A DNA stretch of 64,000 nt, from the NCBI RefSeq assembly GCF_000426585.1, contig NZ_AUFQ01000002.1, forward strand, positions 248,001 to 312,000, in the 5' to 3' direction. The position numbers and the translations under genes are program-made. The notes beneath the pieces were generated by a model that saw nothing but the letters and a program-made list of their open reading frames with translations, did no database searches and was not told where the DNA came from. The stretch is from Segatella baroniae DSM 16972 = JCM 13447 (GTDB lineage Bacteria; Bacteroidota; Bacteroidia; Bacteroidales; Bacteroidaceae). Positions 50,385 through 59,600 of the stretch are shown piece after piece. Numbering within the stretch: position 1 is the stretch's first letter; each line of letters starts with the position of its first letter.

Positions 50385-52325
50385 TCATTCCCCGTTCGCC
50401 GTTTCCCCATCGCTCACCGCGTATTCGTAGAGTTTCTTGTAGAAAGGGTGTCGGGTCAGCGTTCCGACGTCGCCGAGGATGATGAGTTTCATGCGGGCGC
50501 GGGTGATGGCCACGTTCATTCGCCGCAGGTCGCGCAGGAATCCAATCTGTCCTTCGTCGTTGCTGCGCACCAGCGACACGAGGATGACGTCGCGTTCCTG
50601 TCCTTGGAAGCCGTCGACCGTGTTGACGCTGATGAGCTGCCGGTAGGGTTTGAAGAACGCTTCGTGCTTGATGAGGCCGCGCAGATACTGCACCTGCGCC
50701 CGATAAGGCGAGATGACGCCCACGTCGATGCGCTCGTCGAGCAGCCGTTGCCGGCCGATCTTCGTGAAATAATCCTGCAAGGTGTCGAGCGTGAGCCGGG
50801 CCTCGGCCTTGTTGACGCGGCCGAAAGAACTGCCCACGAAGGACTCGCCGTAGGTTCCGGTGGCGTTGTCCAGGCCCTCCTGGCCGGCAGGAGCTGTGTC
50901 GGCATGCCGGCTGTCGCGCCATTCGATGGGGCGGTCGTAGTCGAGTATGCCCCTATACTTGATTTGTGGCGCGCTCTCCACCTGTCCGTGATAGAACCAG
51001 TCGCTCGAAAATCGCATGATTTTCTCGTTCATCCGATATTGTATCTTGAGCAAAGTGACCACTTCGGGCTTGTTTTCGACGATGCGTTCCATGAGCGTCT
51101 TGCCCAGTCCGGCCCGCAACGCGGCGATACTTTTCACCGTCGGAGGCAGCTGGCAGTGGTCGCCCGCCAGCACCACGCGCGTCACGCGTCGCATCGGAAT
51201 CCAGCAGGCAGCCTCCAGGGCCTGTGCCGCCTCGTCGATGAAGAGCGTTCCGAACTTCATTCCCTCAAGCGTTCGATGGGTCGAACCCACGAGGGTTGAG
51301 GCGATGACACGGGCTTCGCCGAAGAGGTCGGCGTTGATTCTGATCTCCAGTTCGGTGGCGCGCGCCTTCAGCCGCTCCATTTTCTGATGGCGGTTTTCGC
51401 CCCCTTTCCGCCGTTGGGCGCGCAGTTCGCGGATGGCCTTGCGCAGACTCCACAGCTGCGGGTAGTCGGGATGGGCCTCGAAACGCCGCTCGTAGGTGAA
51501 GCCCAACATCTTGTCGTTCACCCGGGTGGGGTTTCCGATGCGCAGCACGTTGACCCCTCGGTCCACCAATTTCTCACAAATCCAGTCCACCGCCATGTTG
51601 CTTTGCGCGCAGACGAGCACCTGGCTCTCGCGCATCAGCGTCTCGTTGATGGCTTCCACCAGCGTCGTGGTCTTGCCGGTGCCCGGCGGTCCGTGGACAA
51701 CAGCCACGTCCTTGGCCCGCAACACCTCGTTCACGGCCCGCTCCTGGGTGGGGTTGAGCCATGGGAAGGCCGTCGGCTGAAAGGTGAATCGTTCCGCTTT
51801 CCGGTTGGAATGGAACAGCTCGCGCAGGTGGGCCAGCCGATTGTCCTTGGCCGTCATCACCCGGTCGAGCGCGTCGAACATGGCCTTGTAGCTCGTCTCG
51901 TCGAACGACAGCTGCACGCCCATGGGCGTTTCGGCCGACTGGAGGTCGAGCAGAGGCGCCGAGTCGGGCACGATGACGACCATGCGGTCGCCGTCGACGT
52001 AGGAGACGGTGCCCGTGAACAAATAGGTGATGGGTTGGTGGGTGGTAGGTTGTGGGGGCTTTTCGCGGAAAAACATGACCGGACGGCCGAACTCGAAGTT
52101 GTGTTCGATGTCCTGGTCGGTGGTGCGGAACACCTCGATGGCCCGCTGGTTGAGCGAGTTGTAGAAGCTCTTGCCCATCCGCAGCGGGAACCACGCGTCG
52201 CCCCGCTTCACCTTTCGGGCCATGCCGGCGGCCTCGGTCTGTCGCCGAAACTCCTCTTTCTCCGCGTAATACTCCATCTGGAGCAGCAGTTTCTGGCGTT
52301 TCAATTCTTCAATGGCTGCGTGCAT
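50385..52325 (-). CDS. SF1B helicase of the Upf1/DNA2/NAM7 type
   Basis: A 646-residue helicase. After an N-terminal beta domain (about 70-150) the motor motifs are: I HGPPGTGKTTTLVEA, Ia CAQSNMAVDWI, II TLFIDEAAQALEA, III LAGDHCQLPPTVKS, IV QYRMNEKIM, V STVDGFQGQERDVI and VI MNVAITRARMKL. Bacterial members resemble Smubp-2/IGHMBP2 and are thought to unwind RNA or DNA; the role is not established. The start at 52325 is supported by TACCTTTG on the minus strand at 52349-52342. It lies downstream of dinB on the same strand. Confidence 0.92.
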   Translation of the reverse strand: MHAAIEELKRQKLLLQMEYYAEKEEFRRQTEAAGMARKVKRGDAWFPLRMGKSFYNSLNQRAIEVFRTTDQDIEHNFEFGRPVMFFREKPPQPTTHQPITYLFTGTVSYVDGDRMVVIVPDSAPLLDLQSAETPMGVQLSFDETSYKAMFDALDRVMTAKDNRLAHLRELFHSNRKAERFTFQPTAFPWLNPTQERAVNEVLRAKDVAVVHGPPGTGKTTTLVEAINETLMRESQVLVCAQSNMAVDWICEKLVDRGVNVLRIGNPTRVNDKMLGFTYERRFEAHPDYPQLWSLRKAIRELRAQRRKGGENRHQKMERLKARATELEIRINADLFGEARVIASTLVGSTHRTLEGMKFGTLFIDEAAQALEAACWIPMRRVTRVVLAGDHCQLPPTVKSIAALRAGLGKTLMERIVENKPEVVTLLKIQYRMNEKIMRFSSDWFYHGQVESAPQIKYRGILDYDRPIEWRDSRHADTAPAGQEGLDNATGTYGESFVGSSFGRVNKAEARLTLDTLQDYFTKIGRQRLLDERIDVGVISPYRAQVQYLRGLIKHEAFFKPYRQLISVNTVDGFQGQERDVILVSLVRSNDEGQIGFLRDLRRMNVAITRARMKLIILGDVGTLTRHPFYKKLYEYAVSDGETANGE

Positions 52326-52377
52326 GCTTCTTGTTTTTGTGCAAAGGTAGTTCAATTTTGCGTGTTCTCTGCCGCGT

Positions 52378-53466
52378 TCAATCCTTAAATTCCAATTCCA
52401 ACTGCACCCACTCCCGTCTTTTCTGTTCATCTCCGTCGCCCGGATTCGACACCGACAGGCCGATGAGACGGATGGGATGGGCCGCTGAATAGTCCACTTC
52501 GGCCATCAGTTTCTTGGCCAACGGCAGGATGTCGGCTTTGCTTTTCAGGAACTTTCGCTGCGTCGCGCTGCGCGTTATCTGCTGGAAATCGTTGTATTTC
52601 ACCTTCAGTGTGAGCGTCTTTCCTTCGAAATCGTCCTTGGCAATGCGCTCCGTGAGTTCGAGCACGGTGTGATATAGCTCGATGACGACGGCCGACCGGC
52701 TGCCTATGTCCTCCATGAACGTGTGCTCGCAGCCCACCGATTTGCGCACGCGCTCCACCACTACAGGCCGTTGGTCAATGCCCCGGGCGAAGTCATGGAA
52801 CAGCTGTCCCGCCTTGCCGAACACCTCTTTCAGGTGTTCGAGCGAGCATTTGCGCAGGTCGCGGCCCGTGAAAATGCCCATGTAGTGCATGCGTTCGGCC
52901 GTCTTGGGCCCCACGCCCCACAGCTTTTCGACGCGCAGTCGGGCGATGAAGTCGAGCGCCTTGTCGGGATGGATGGTGCAGAGGCCGTCTGGCTTGCGCT
53001 CTTCCGAAGCGATCTTGGCCAGCAGCTTGTTGTAGGAGACGCCCGCCGAGGCCGTCAGCTGCAGCTCGTCCCTGATGCGCCGCTTGATTTCGCGGGCGAT
53101 GTCGACCGCCAGTTCCATGCCGCGCTTGTTCTCCGTCACGTCCAGGAAGGCCTCGTCGATGGACAGCGGTTCGATCATGTCGGTGTAGTCGTGGAAGATG
53201 GCCTGCACCTGGGCCGACACTTCGCGGTACACGTCGTAGCGCGAGGGCACCACGATGAGCTGCGGGCACATGCGTTTGGCCATCATCATCGACATGGCCG
53301 AACGCACGCCGAACTTCCGCGCTTCGTAGCTGGCCGTCGACACGACGCCCCGCTCGCCGTCATAGCCGATGGCGATGGGCTTTCCGCGCAGCTCGGGATG
53401 GTCCCGTTGCTCCACGCTGGCGAAGAAAGCGTCCATGTCGATATGAATGATTTTGCGCTGCGGCAC
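52378..53466 (-). CDS. dinB: DNA polymerase IV (Y-family)
   Basis: A 362-residue translesion polymerase. The catalytic acidic residues are in KIIHIDMDAFFASVEQRD at the N-terminus and PLSIDEAFLDVTEN (about 100-115); SAGVSYNKLLAKIASEERKP is the family's palm motif, GVGPKTAERMHYMGI the HhH thumb, and the little-finger domain follows with a C-terminal LGLSVSN-like block. No clear C-terminal clamp-binding peptide is recognised, although VQLELEF could serve. A minus-strand -7 element TACTTTTG lies at 53509-53502. No LexA-type box was recognised. Confidence 0.94.
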   Translation of the reverse strand: MPQRKIIHIDMDAFFASVEQRDHPELRGKPIAIGYDGERGVVSTASYEARKFGVRSAMSMMMAKRMCPQLIVVPSRYDVYREVSAQVQAIFHDYTDMIEPLSIDEAFLDVTENKRGMELAVDIAREIKRRIRDELQLTASAGVSYNKLLAKIASEERKPDGLCTIHPDKALDFIARLRVEKLWGVGPKTAERMHYMGIFTGRDLRKCSLEHLKEVFGKAGQLFHDFARGIDQRPVVVERVRKSVGCEHTFMEDIGSRSAVVIELYHTVLELTERIAKDDFEGKTLTLKVKYNDFQQITRSATQRKFLKSKADILPLAKKLMAEVDYSAAHPIRLIGLSVSNPGDGDEQKRREWVQLELEFKD

Positions 53467-53501
53467 GCTTGTCAGGGGCTACCTGTTGACGAGTAGCCAT
53501 A

Positions 53502-53509
53502 CAAAAGTA
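53502..53509 (-). promoter_or_regulatory. -7 promoter element of dinB
   Basis: TACTTTTG on the minus strand, about 36 bases upstream of the dinB start codon. A -33 match is not evident. Confidence 0.55.
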
Positions 53510-53593
53510 CGCAAACTTTTTGTTTTCTTCGGCTATACCTAAAAGAAATGAAGTGAAGGGATAAAGGTAAAAAAGGTAAAAAGTGAAAGGGTA

Positions 53594-53703
53594 AAAAGTG
53601 AAAGGGTCGCTTTTAGCTTGTAAAAAGGCTGCTTTTGGCGTGTAAAAGGGCAGCTTTTAGCGGCTGAAAGGATAGCTTTTGGAGCCTAAAAGGGCTGCTT
53701 TTG
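53594..53703 (+). repeat. 22-base tandem array, copy 3 (five units)
   Basis: Units start at 53594, 53616, 53638, 53660 and 53682, for example GCTTGTAAAAAGGCTGCTTT plus TG (53616-53637). The core here is AAAAGGCTGCTTTT. The array lies between divergent dinB and the heme operon, with GGTAAAAAGG tracts just before it (about 53560-53600). Confidence 0.9.
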
Positions 53704-53768
53704 AAAATCCGTTGCATGGCGGGCCTTGGCCGGGAACCATCATTTGTAGGTATCGGCGGGCCGCTTAA

Positions 53769-53788
53769 AATCACGATATATGGTGATT
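53769..53788 (+). promoter_or_regulatory. Inverted repeat overlapping the heme operon promoter
   Basis: AATCAC (53769-53774) and GTGATT (53783-53788) are complementary around GATATATG, directly at the -33 element of the promoter. It is a candidate operator for an iron or heme regulator; the regulator is unknown. Confidence 0.5.
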
Positions 53789-53817
53789 GCAGGGCTTTCG
53801 CAGGCGTTTTACCTTTG
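53787..53817 (+). promoter_or_regulatory. Promoter of the hmu-type heme operon
   Basis: TTG (53787-53789), 20 bases, TACCTTTG (53810-53817), about 74 bases before the first start codon. It supports the start at 53891 and excludes longer frames. Confidence 0.65.
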
Positions 53818-53890
53818 CATCGTCATTCCGACAACAGCTGGGATGGCTGTTCTCATCAACCTATTTTTTATCAAATTAAAACAAAAAACA

Positions 53891-54379
53891 ATGAAACTCA
53901 AACTATTTCTTTTCATGGCGCTCGCCACATTCTTCTTCTCTTCATGTAGCAAAGACGACAACAAAGAACCCGTCAAGACCTCTGCCGACAAGGTGACAGG
54001 CGTGTATGAAGTTCATACGGCGGCCGCTTTCTCCAAAGTTACCAAGCCGATGGAGAACGACGGCGACAAGGTGACGGTGACGAAGGTGGGCGACAACACG
54101 GTCAACGTCATTTACGCGGGCAAGACCTGGGGCGCCGGCACCTTTGAAAAGGTCACCGTGGCCGCCAGCGCCGACGGCAAGGAGTATGCCATTTCGGGGC
54201 AAGGTACGATGAAGATGGCCATGCGTGGCAACGCTCCCAAGGACTATCCGGCTACGCTGAAAGCCACCGTTCAGGAGGGAAAGAAAGTCTTTAATTTCAA
54301 GATTACGGTGCCGGACGTCATGGGTGGAACGGTTATTACCCTTACACCGGCCTCCAACGCTCCGCAAACTGGTAAATAA
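53891..54379 (+). CDS. Calycin-like domain lipoprotein (HmuY position)
   Basis: A 162-residue lipoprotein: FMALATFFFSSCSKDDNKEP holds the lipobox. The mature domain (VTGVYEVHTAAAFSKVTKPM, DNTVNVIYAGKTWGAGTFEK, GQGTMKMAMRGNAPKDYPA, TVPDVMGGTVITLTP) matches what I recall of the calycin-like beta-barrel lipoproteins of Bacteroidota. It is the first gene of the heme operon, where Porphyromonas has the heme-binding HmuY, so a surface heme-capture role is likely. It is not similar to HmuY itself as far as I can see. The gap to hmuR is 14 bases. Confidence 0.8.
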   Translation: MKLKLFLFMALATFFFSSCSKDDNKEPVKTSADKVTGVYEVHTAAAFSKVTKPMENDGDKVTVTKVGDNTVNVIYAGKTWGAGTFEKVTVAASADGKEYAISGQGTMKMAMRGNAPKDYPATLKATVQEGKKVFNFKITVPDVMGGTVITLTPASNAPQTGK

Positions 54380-54393
54380 TCAGCCCCCAGTCT

Positions 54394-56604
54394 ATGCGAT
54401 TTAAGTTATTCATGCTGTCGATTCTGTCGGCACTGACCTTGTCCGTGTCGGCCGAACCGATAGTCGGCGGTCCCTCTGTCACCATCAGGGGGACCGTTGT
54501 TGATGAAAAGGGTCAGCCGCTTCCGGCCGCTTCGGTGGTGGTGGAAGGCACGACCATCGGCACGGGAACGACCAGCGACGGTCGCTTCACGCTGCAGCTG
54601 CGCCACGCCAACCCCGTGCTGCGCGTCAGCTTCATGGGCTATCAGACCCAACGCTGCAAGATCACCAACACTCGGGATGACATCAAGGTGCGCCTGACGC
54701 CGTCGGACAACCAGCTGAACACCGTCGTCGTGACGGGTTCGCGTGTCGAGCGGCAGCTGAAAGACGTGCCCGTCATCACCCGGGTCATCTCTTCGAGAGA
54801 CATCCAGCGCATCAATCCCGTCGACCTCGCCCAGCTGTTGCAATACGAGTTGCCCGGGTTGCAGATCGGTTACAACACGATGAGCCAGACCGAGGAAATC
54901 AGTTACCAGGGTCTGGGGGGCGAATATGTGGTGTTTCTGCTCGACGGAGAGCGCATATCGGGCGAGGGCGCCGACCACAACATCGACTTCTCGCGCTTCA
55001 ACATCAACGACATCGAGCGCATCGAGGTGGTTCGCGGCGCGGCTTCCACGCTGTATGACAGCAACGCTCTGGGCGGGGTTGTCAACATCATCACCAAGAA
55101 TGCCAACCGTCCCGTGACCGCCAACGTGGCCGCCCGCTATGCCGGCAGCCACGGACAGAACTACTCCTTGCAGGCCGGAACGCGCCAAAGCCGGCTCACG
55201 ACGCTCACGTCGGTGGGCTACCGGCAGCGCGACAGCTACACCATCGAGGAGGAACAGGGCAAGAAGATGACCACCGTCAAGCCCGACGGCAGCCGGGAGA
55301 CCGAGCAATATGCCGGCATTCCCACCACCATCCACGGTTACGAAATCTGGGATGTGAGCCAGAAGATAGGCTACAGCCTCACCGACCATCTCAAGGCGGA
55401 GGTGAAAGCCGGCTACTATCACAACCGGAAGGCCCACCGGTTGGGCGAGACTTACCACCGCATCTTCCAAGACTACACGCTCGGCGGACGGCTCAACTGG
55501 ATGATGAACGCCAACCATCAGATGAACTTCGTCTATCAGTTCGACCGCTACGACAAGAACCAGGACACCATCAGAGGGGGCTCCGGCAACATCTACAGCA
55601 ACCGAATGCACGTGGGACGGCTCAGCTATTCGGGCCACATGGGCCGTCACCGGCTGTCGGCCGGCATGGAATATACGCACGAATATCTGCACCATTACTT
55701 CATGCCCGACTCGGGATCGGCCAGCCGCTATCAGGCCGCCGCCTTCCTGCAAGAGGAGTGGCAGCTGACCGACGGGCTGACGATTGTGGCCGGACTGCGG
55801 GCCGACATCGAGAAGCTCTACCACTTCCACCTGACGCCGAAGCTCACGGTGATGTACCGTCCGTGGCGCGACTTCACTTTCCGAGCCAACTACGCGGAGG
55901 GCTATCGGTCGCCTTCGCTCAAGGAACTCTACCAGGAATACGACATGGGAGGCCTGGGAATGTTCACCCTTTGGGGCAATCCGAAGCTGCGACCGGAGAA
56001 GAGTCGGCAGTACAGCGCGTCGGTGGAGTACAACCACAACGGGCTGAACGCCTCGGTGTCGCTCTACCACAACCGCTTCAGAGACAAGATTTCCTACGCC
56101 CGAATGGACAACGGCACGCGCGACATGCAGTATGTCAATGCCGAGAAAGCACGCACCACGGGCGTCGAAATCATGGCCCGCTACCGCCTGGCGCAGAACT
56201 TCGACCTCACGGGCAGCTACGCCTATGTGGACGACTACGAAGAGACCGACGGGCTGAACACCAGCTATGTGCGCCCCCACAGCATGACCTTCGGGGCTTG
56301 CTATCGCAGAACGTTGCTGAAAGTGGACTGGACAGCGGCTCTTAACGGGCAGTGGACATCGCGCCTGCGCACCAATACGCTCAACCGCGACGGCAGCTAC
56401 TACTACGTCGTCTACGACCCGCGGACGATGTGCAATCTCAATCTTTCGGCCCGTTTCCTGCGTGGCGTCACGGCAGGACTCATGATTGAGAACCTCTTCG
56501 GCTATCAGGACAAGTCGAGCGACCGCGCCGTGCAGGTGCCGCAGCAGGGCCGCAACTACGTGGCCACGCTGCGTCTGGACCTGGCCGACGTGTTCAAGTG
56601 GTGA
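54394..56604 (+). CDS. hmuR: TonB-dependent heme receptor (HmuR-like)
   Basis: A 736-residue outer-membrane receptor. After the signal peptide lies a carboxypeptidase-regulatory-like domain (IRGTVVDEKGQPLPAASVVV), then the plug (VVVTGSRVERQLKDVPVITR; VFLLDGERISGEG; VRGAASTLYDSNALGGVVN) and a 22-strand barrel. YAEGYRSPSLKELYQEY and GNPKLRPEKS lie where heme receptors carry FRAP/NPNL boxes, but the FRAP histidine is not obvious. The next gene is hmuS, which fixes the heme assignment. The C-terminus (RLDLADVFKW) ends with an aromatic residue as usual for barrels. Confidence 0.9.
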   Translation: MRFKLFMLSILSALTLSVSAEPIVGGPSVTIRGTVVDEKGQPLPAASVVVEGTTIGTGTTSDGRFTLQLRHANPVLRVSFMGYQTQRCKITNTRDDIKVRLTPSDNQLNTVVVTGSRVERQLKDVPVITRVISSRDIQRINPVDLAQLLQYELPGLQIGYNTMSQTEEISYQGLGGEYVVFLLDGERISGEGADHNIDFSRFNINDIERIEVVRGAASTLYDSNALGGVVNIITKNANRPVTANVAARYAGSHGQNYSLQAGTRQSRLTTLTSVGYRQRDSYTIEEEQGKKMTTVKPDGSRETEQYAGIPTTIHGYEIWDVSQKIGYSLTDHLKAEVKAGYYHNRKAHRLGETYHRIFQDYTLGGRLNWMMNANHQMNFVYQFDRYDKNQDTIRGGSGNIYSNRMHVGRLSYSGHMGRHRLSAGMEYTHEYLHHYFMPDSGSASRYQAAAFLQEEWQLTDGLTIVAGLRADIEKLYHFHLTPKLTVMYRPWRDFTFRANYAEGYRSPSLKELYQEYDMGGLGMFTLWGNPKLRPEKSRQYSASVEYNHNGLNASVSLYHNRFRDKISYARMDNGTRDMQYVNAEKARTTGVEIMARYRLAQNFDLTGSYAYVDDYEETDGLNTSYVRPHSMTFGACYRRTLLKVDWTAALNGQWTSRLRTNTLNRDGSYYYVVYDPRTMCNLNLSARFLRGVTAGLMIENLFGYQDKSSDRAVQVPQQGRNYVATLRLDLADVFKW

Positions 56605-56633
56605 CATCTTATCATTCCCAAACACTCAAACTG

Positions 56634-59600
56634 ATGAAACGACTTTTCAACAAACGCTTTTTATGGGCCTTCGGGCTGCTTCTTCTCGTGGTCTTCGCCG
56701 TCTACGGATGGCGCCATTGGATTGGTTCCACGCGGATAGCCTTCGTCAACTATCAGGCCATCGAGCTGGGACAGATCGCCAAGGCCAACGACAACGCCTC
56801 CATCAAGGTGGCTCAGGTGGACGTGGAACACCTGGACGAACTGAAGGACTACGACATGATCATGGTCACGGCGATGGGCCTTCAGCTCGACTCCGCGCAG
56901 CGCGAACAGCTGCGCGAGGCCTCGCTGTCCGTGCCCACCTTCACCCGGCTGGTCACGAATCCGGCCAACGACATCAACACCGTCGACTCCGTGGACGGCG
57001 ATTTCCTGCGGCAGTATCTGGAAAACGGCAGCCGCCGCAACTATCGCAGCATGCTCAACTACATCCGAAAGTTCATCGACGGCAAGAAATTCCGCAGCAT
57101 TGAGCCGGATGTGGTGGAGCTGCGGCCCGACAACATGCTGCTGCATGTCGACCCGAAGCACCCCGACGACGATGAACTGGGCTTCAACACGGTGGCCGAC
57201 TACAACGCTTTCCTGCGCCGCAACGGCCTCTATCGCCCGCATGCGCCAAGCATTTTGGTCACCGGAATGATGGGAATCGCCTCGTCGTTGGTCGATGGGT
57301 TTGAACGTCAGGGCTTCACGGTCTATCGGGTGAACAGGCTCCGTGAGTTTGTCATGAACCATCACATCGACTCCATCCGCCCCGCGGCCGTCGTCAACAT
57401 GGCCCACGGGCGCGTCGGCGACTATCTGGTGCGCTATCTCGAAAAGGCCAACATCCCCATGTTCGCGCCGCTCAACGTGAACCGCCTCGTCGACGACTGG
57501 CAGAACGACAAGCAAGGCATGATGGGCGGATTCCTGTCGCAGAGCGTCGTCGTTCCCGAGATCGACGGCGCCATCCGGCCCTATGTCGTCTTCGCGCACC
57601 GCGTGGGCAAGGACGGACTTCATGAGGCCTTTGCCGTTCCGGAGCGGCTCGACGCGTTTGTCAAGACCGTCGGAAACTATGTCAGACTGCAGTCCAAGCC
57701 CAACCATCGCAAGCGGGTGGCCATCTATTATTACAAGGGTCCCGGCACAAGCGCGCTCACGGCGTCGGGCATGGAGGTGGCACCTTCCTTGTATAACGTG
57801 CTGAAACGCATGCACGCCGAGGGCTACAACCTCAGCGGTCTGCCCGCCAGTGCCGAGCAATTGGAGCACGGCATACAGCAACATAGCTATGACCACAAGC
57901 CCATGGTCTTTGGAAATGTGGCGTTGTTGCCCCAGCTGATGAGCGGCGAAGGCACCGACTCGTTCAAGATTATCCATGGAACCAACCAGGATCCGCCCCA
58001 GGCTTACGTCCGTTCCTACCAATGGACGCAGCGTCATTTCAAAGCCGACGCGCTCATCCACTTCGGCACCCACGGTTCATTGGAGTACACGCCGCGCAAG
58101 CAAGTGGCCCTTTCCGGCAACGACTGGCCCGACCGTCTCGTCGGAACCATGCCCCACTTCTACATCTATACCATCGGAAATGTGGGCGAAGCGATGATTG
58201 CCAAGCGGCGTTCCTACGCCCAAATACAGAGCCATCTCACCCCTCCTTTCATGCAGAGTGGGCTTCGGCAGACCTACGCCAGGCTGAGTGACGCCATCGA
58301 ACTATATAATAAGGAGATGCAGCAGGCCGACAACCGCCCGACGCAGGCTTCACGACAAGCGGCTCTGAAGGTGAAGAGGCTGACGGTGGAGATGAACATC
58401 GACCGCGACCTGGGTCTCGACCGGAAGCGCATGGACGTGCCTTATACGCAGTCGGAGATTGAGCGCGTCGAAGCCTTCGCCGAGGAACTGGCCAACGAAA
58501 AGGTGACAGGACAGCTCTATGTGATGGGCCGGCCCTACGCGCCGGAGCGCGTCGTGAGCAGCGTCTACGCCATGTGCACCGACCCGATAGCCTACGGCCG
58601 CCTGTCGATAGACCGCCTGAAACAGCGCGCCGACGGCCAGGTCGACCGCCATCAGGGCGTCTTCGACCGCCGCTATCGCCAGCCGGCGCACGCGTTGGTG
58701 GCCCGACTGTTGGCCAACCCCCGCCTGGCCACCGACGAACTCGTGCGCCGTGAGGCCGGCATCACACGGCAGGAACTGGCGATGGCACGTGAGGTGGACC
58801 GCATGCAGCAGGCCCCCGACGCCATCTCGATGATGATGCAACTGGGCGAAGGCATGGCGCAGAAACCCGAAAAGGCCAAGAAGCGCGAGCGACTCACGGT
58901 GAGCCAGCTGCGCGCGAAGGGCGTGAAGCGCGAGAAGAAAGTGCAGCAGATACCGAAGTTCGTCTACGACAAGATGGCGCAGACGGGCAAGTTCCCCGAA
59001 AAGATGATGTTGGCCATCCGCCGACAGCAGAAGTGGTACCACGGCAGCAAGGAGGAAGCGCAGGACAAAGCCATGGCGGCCAAGGGCGCAAAGGGCATGG
59101 ACAAGCGCGGCCATGCGGGCGGAATGGGCAACCACAGCGGTGCCCGCAGGAAGTATTCGCAGCAGCAGGTGCAGCTGGCCCAGGCCATCATCGCGCTGGA
59201 AAAGGCCGTGAAGAACGTGGACCTGTACCGCCGTGAAATCGCCGAAGCCCCCGAAGCCGAGATGCGTTCGCTCATGAACGCGCTCAACGGAGGCTACACG
59301 CGGCCGTCGTCGGGCGGCGACCTCATCGTCAACCCGTCGACCTTGCCCACCGGCCGCAACCTTTATGCGGTCAACGCGGAGACCTGTCCCACCGAAAACG
59401 CGTGGGAAAAGGGCTGCCAACTGGCCGAAAACGCCATCCAACTCTATCGCCAACGTCACGGCGGACAATATCCTCGCAAGGTGAGCTACACGCTTTGGAG
59501 TTCGGAATTTGTCGAGACCGAGGGCGCCAGCGTGGCCCAAGTGCTCTACATGTTGGGTGTGGAACCCGTGTGGGACGCCTTCGGCCGCGTGAACGACGTG

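Noticed and set aside
54406..56625. 739-codon open frame antisense to hmuR
   Set aside because: The TonB-receptor gene is clear on the plus strand.
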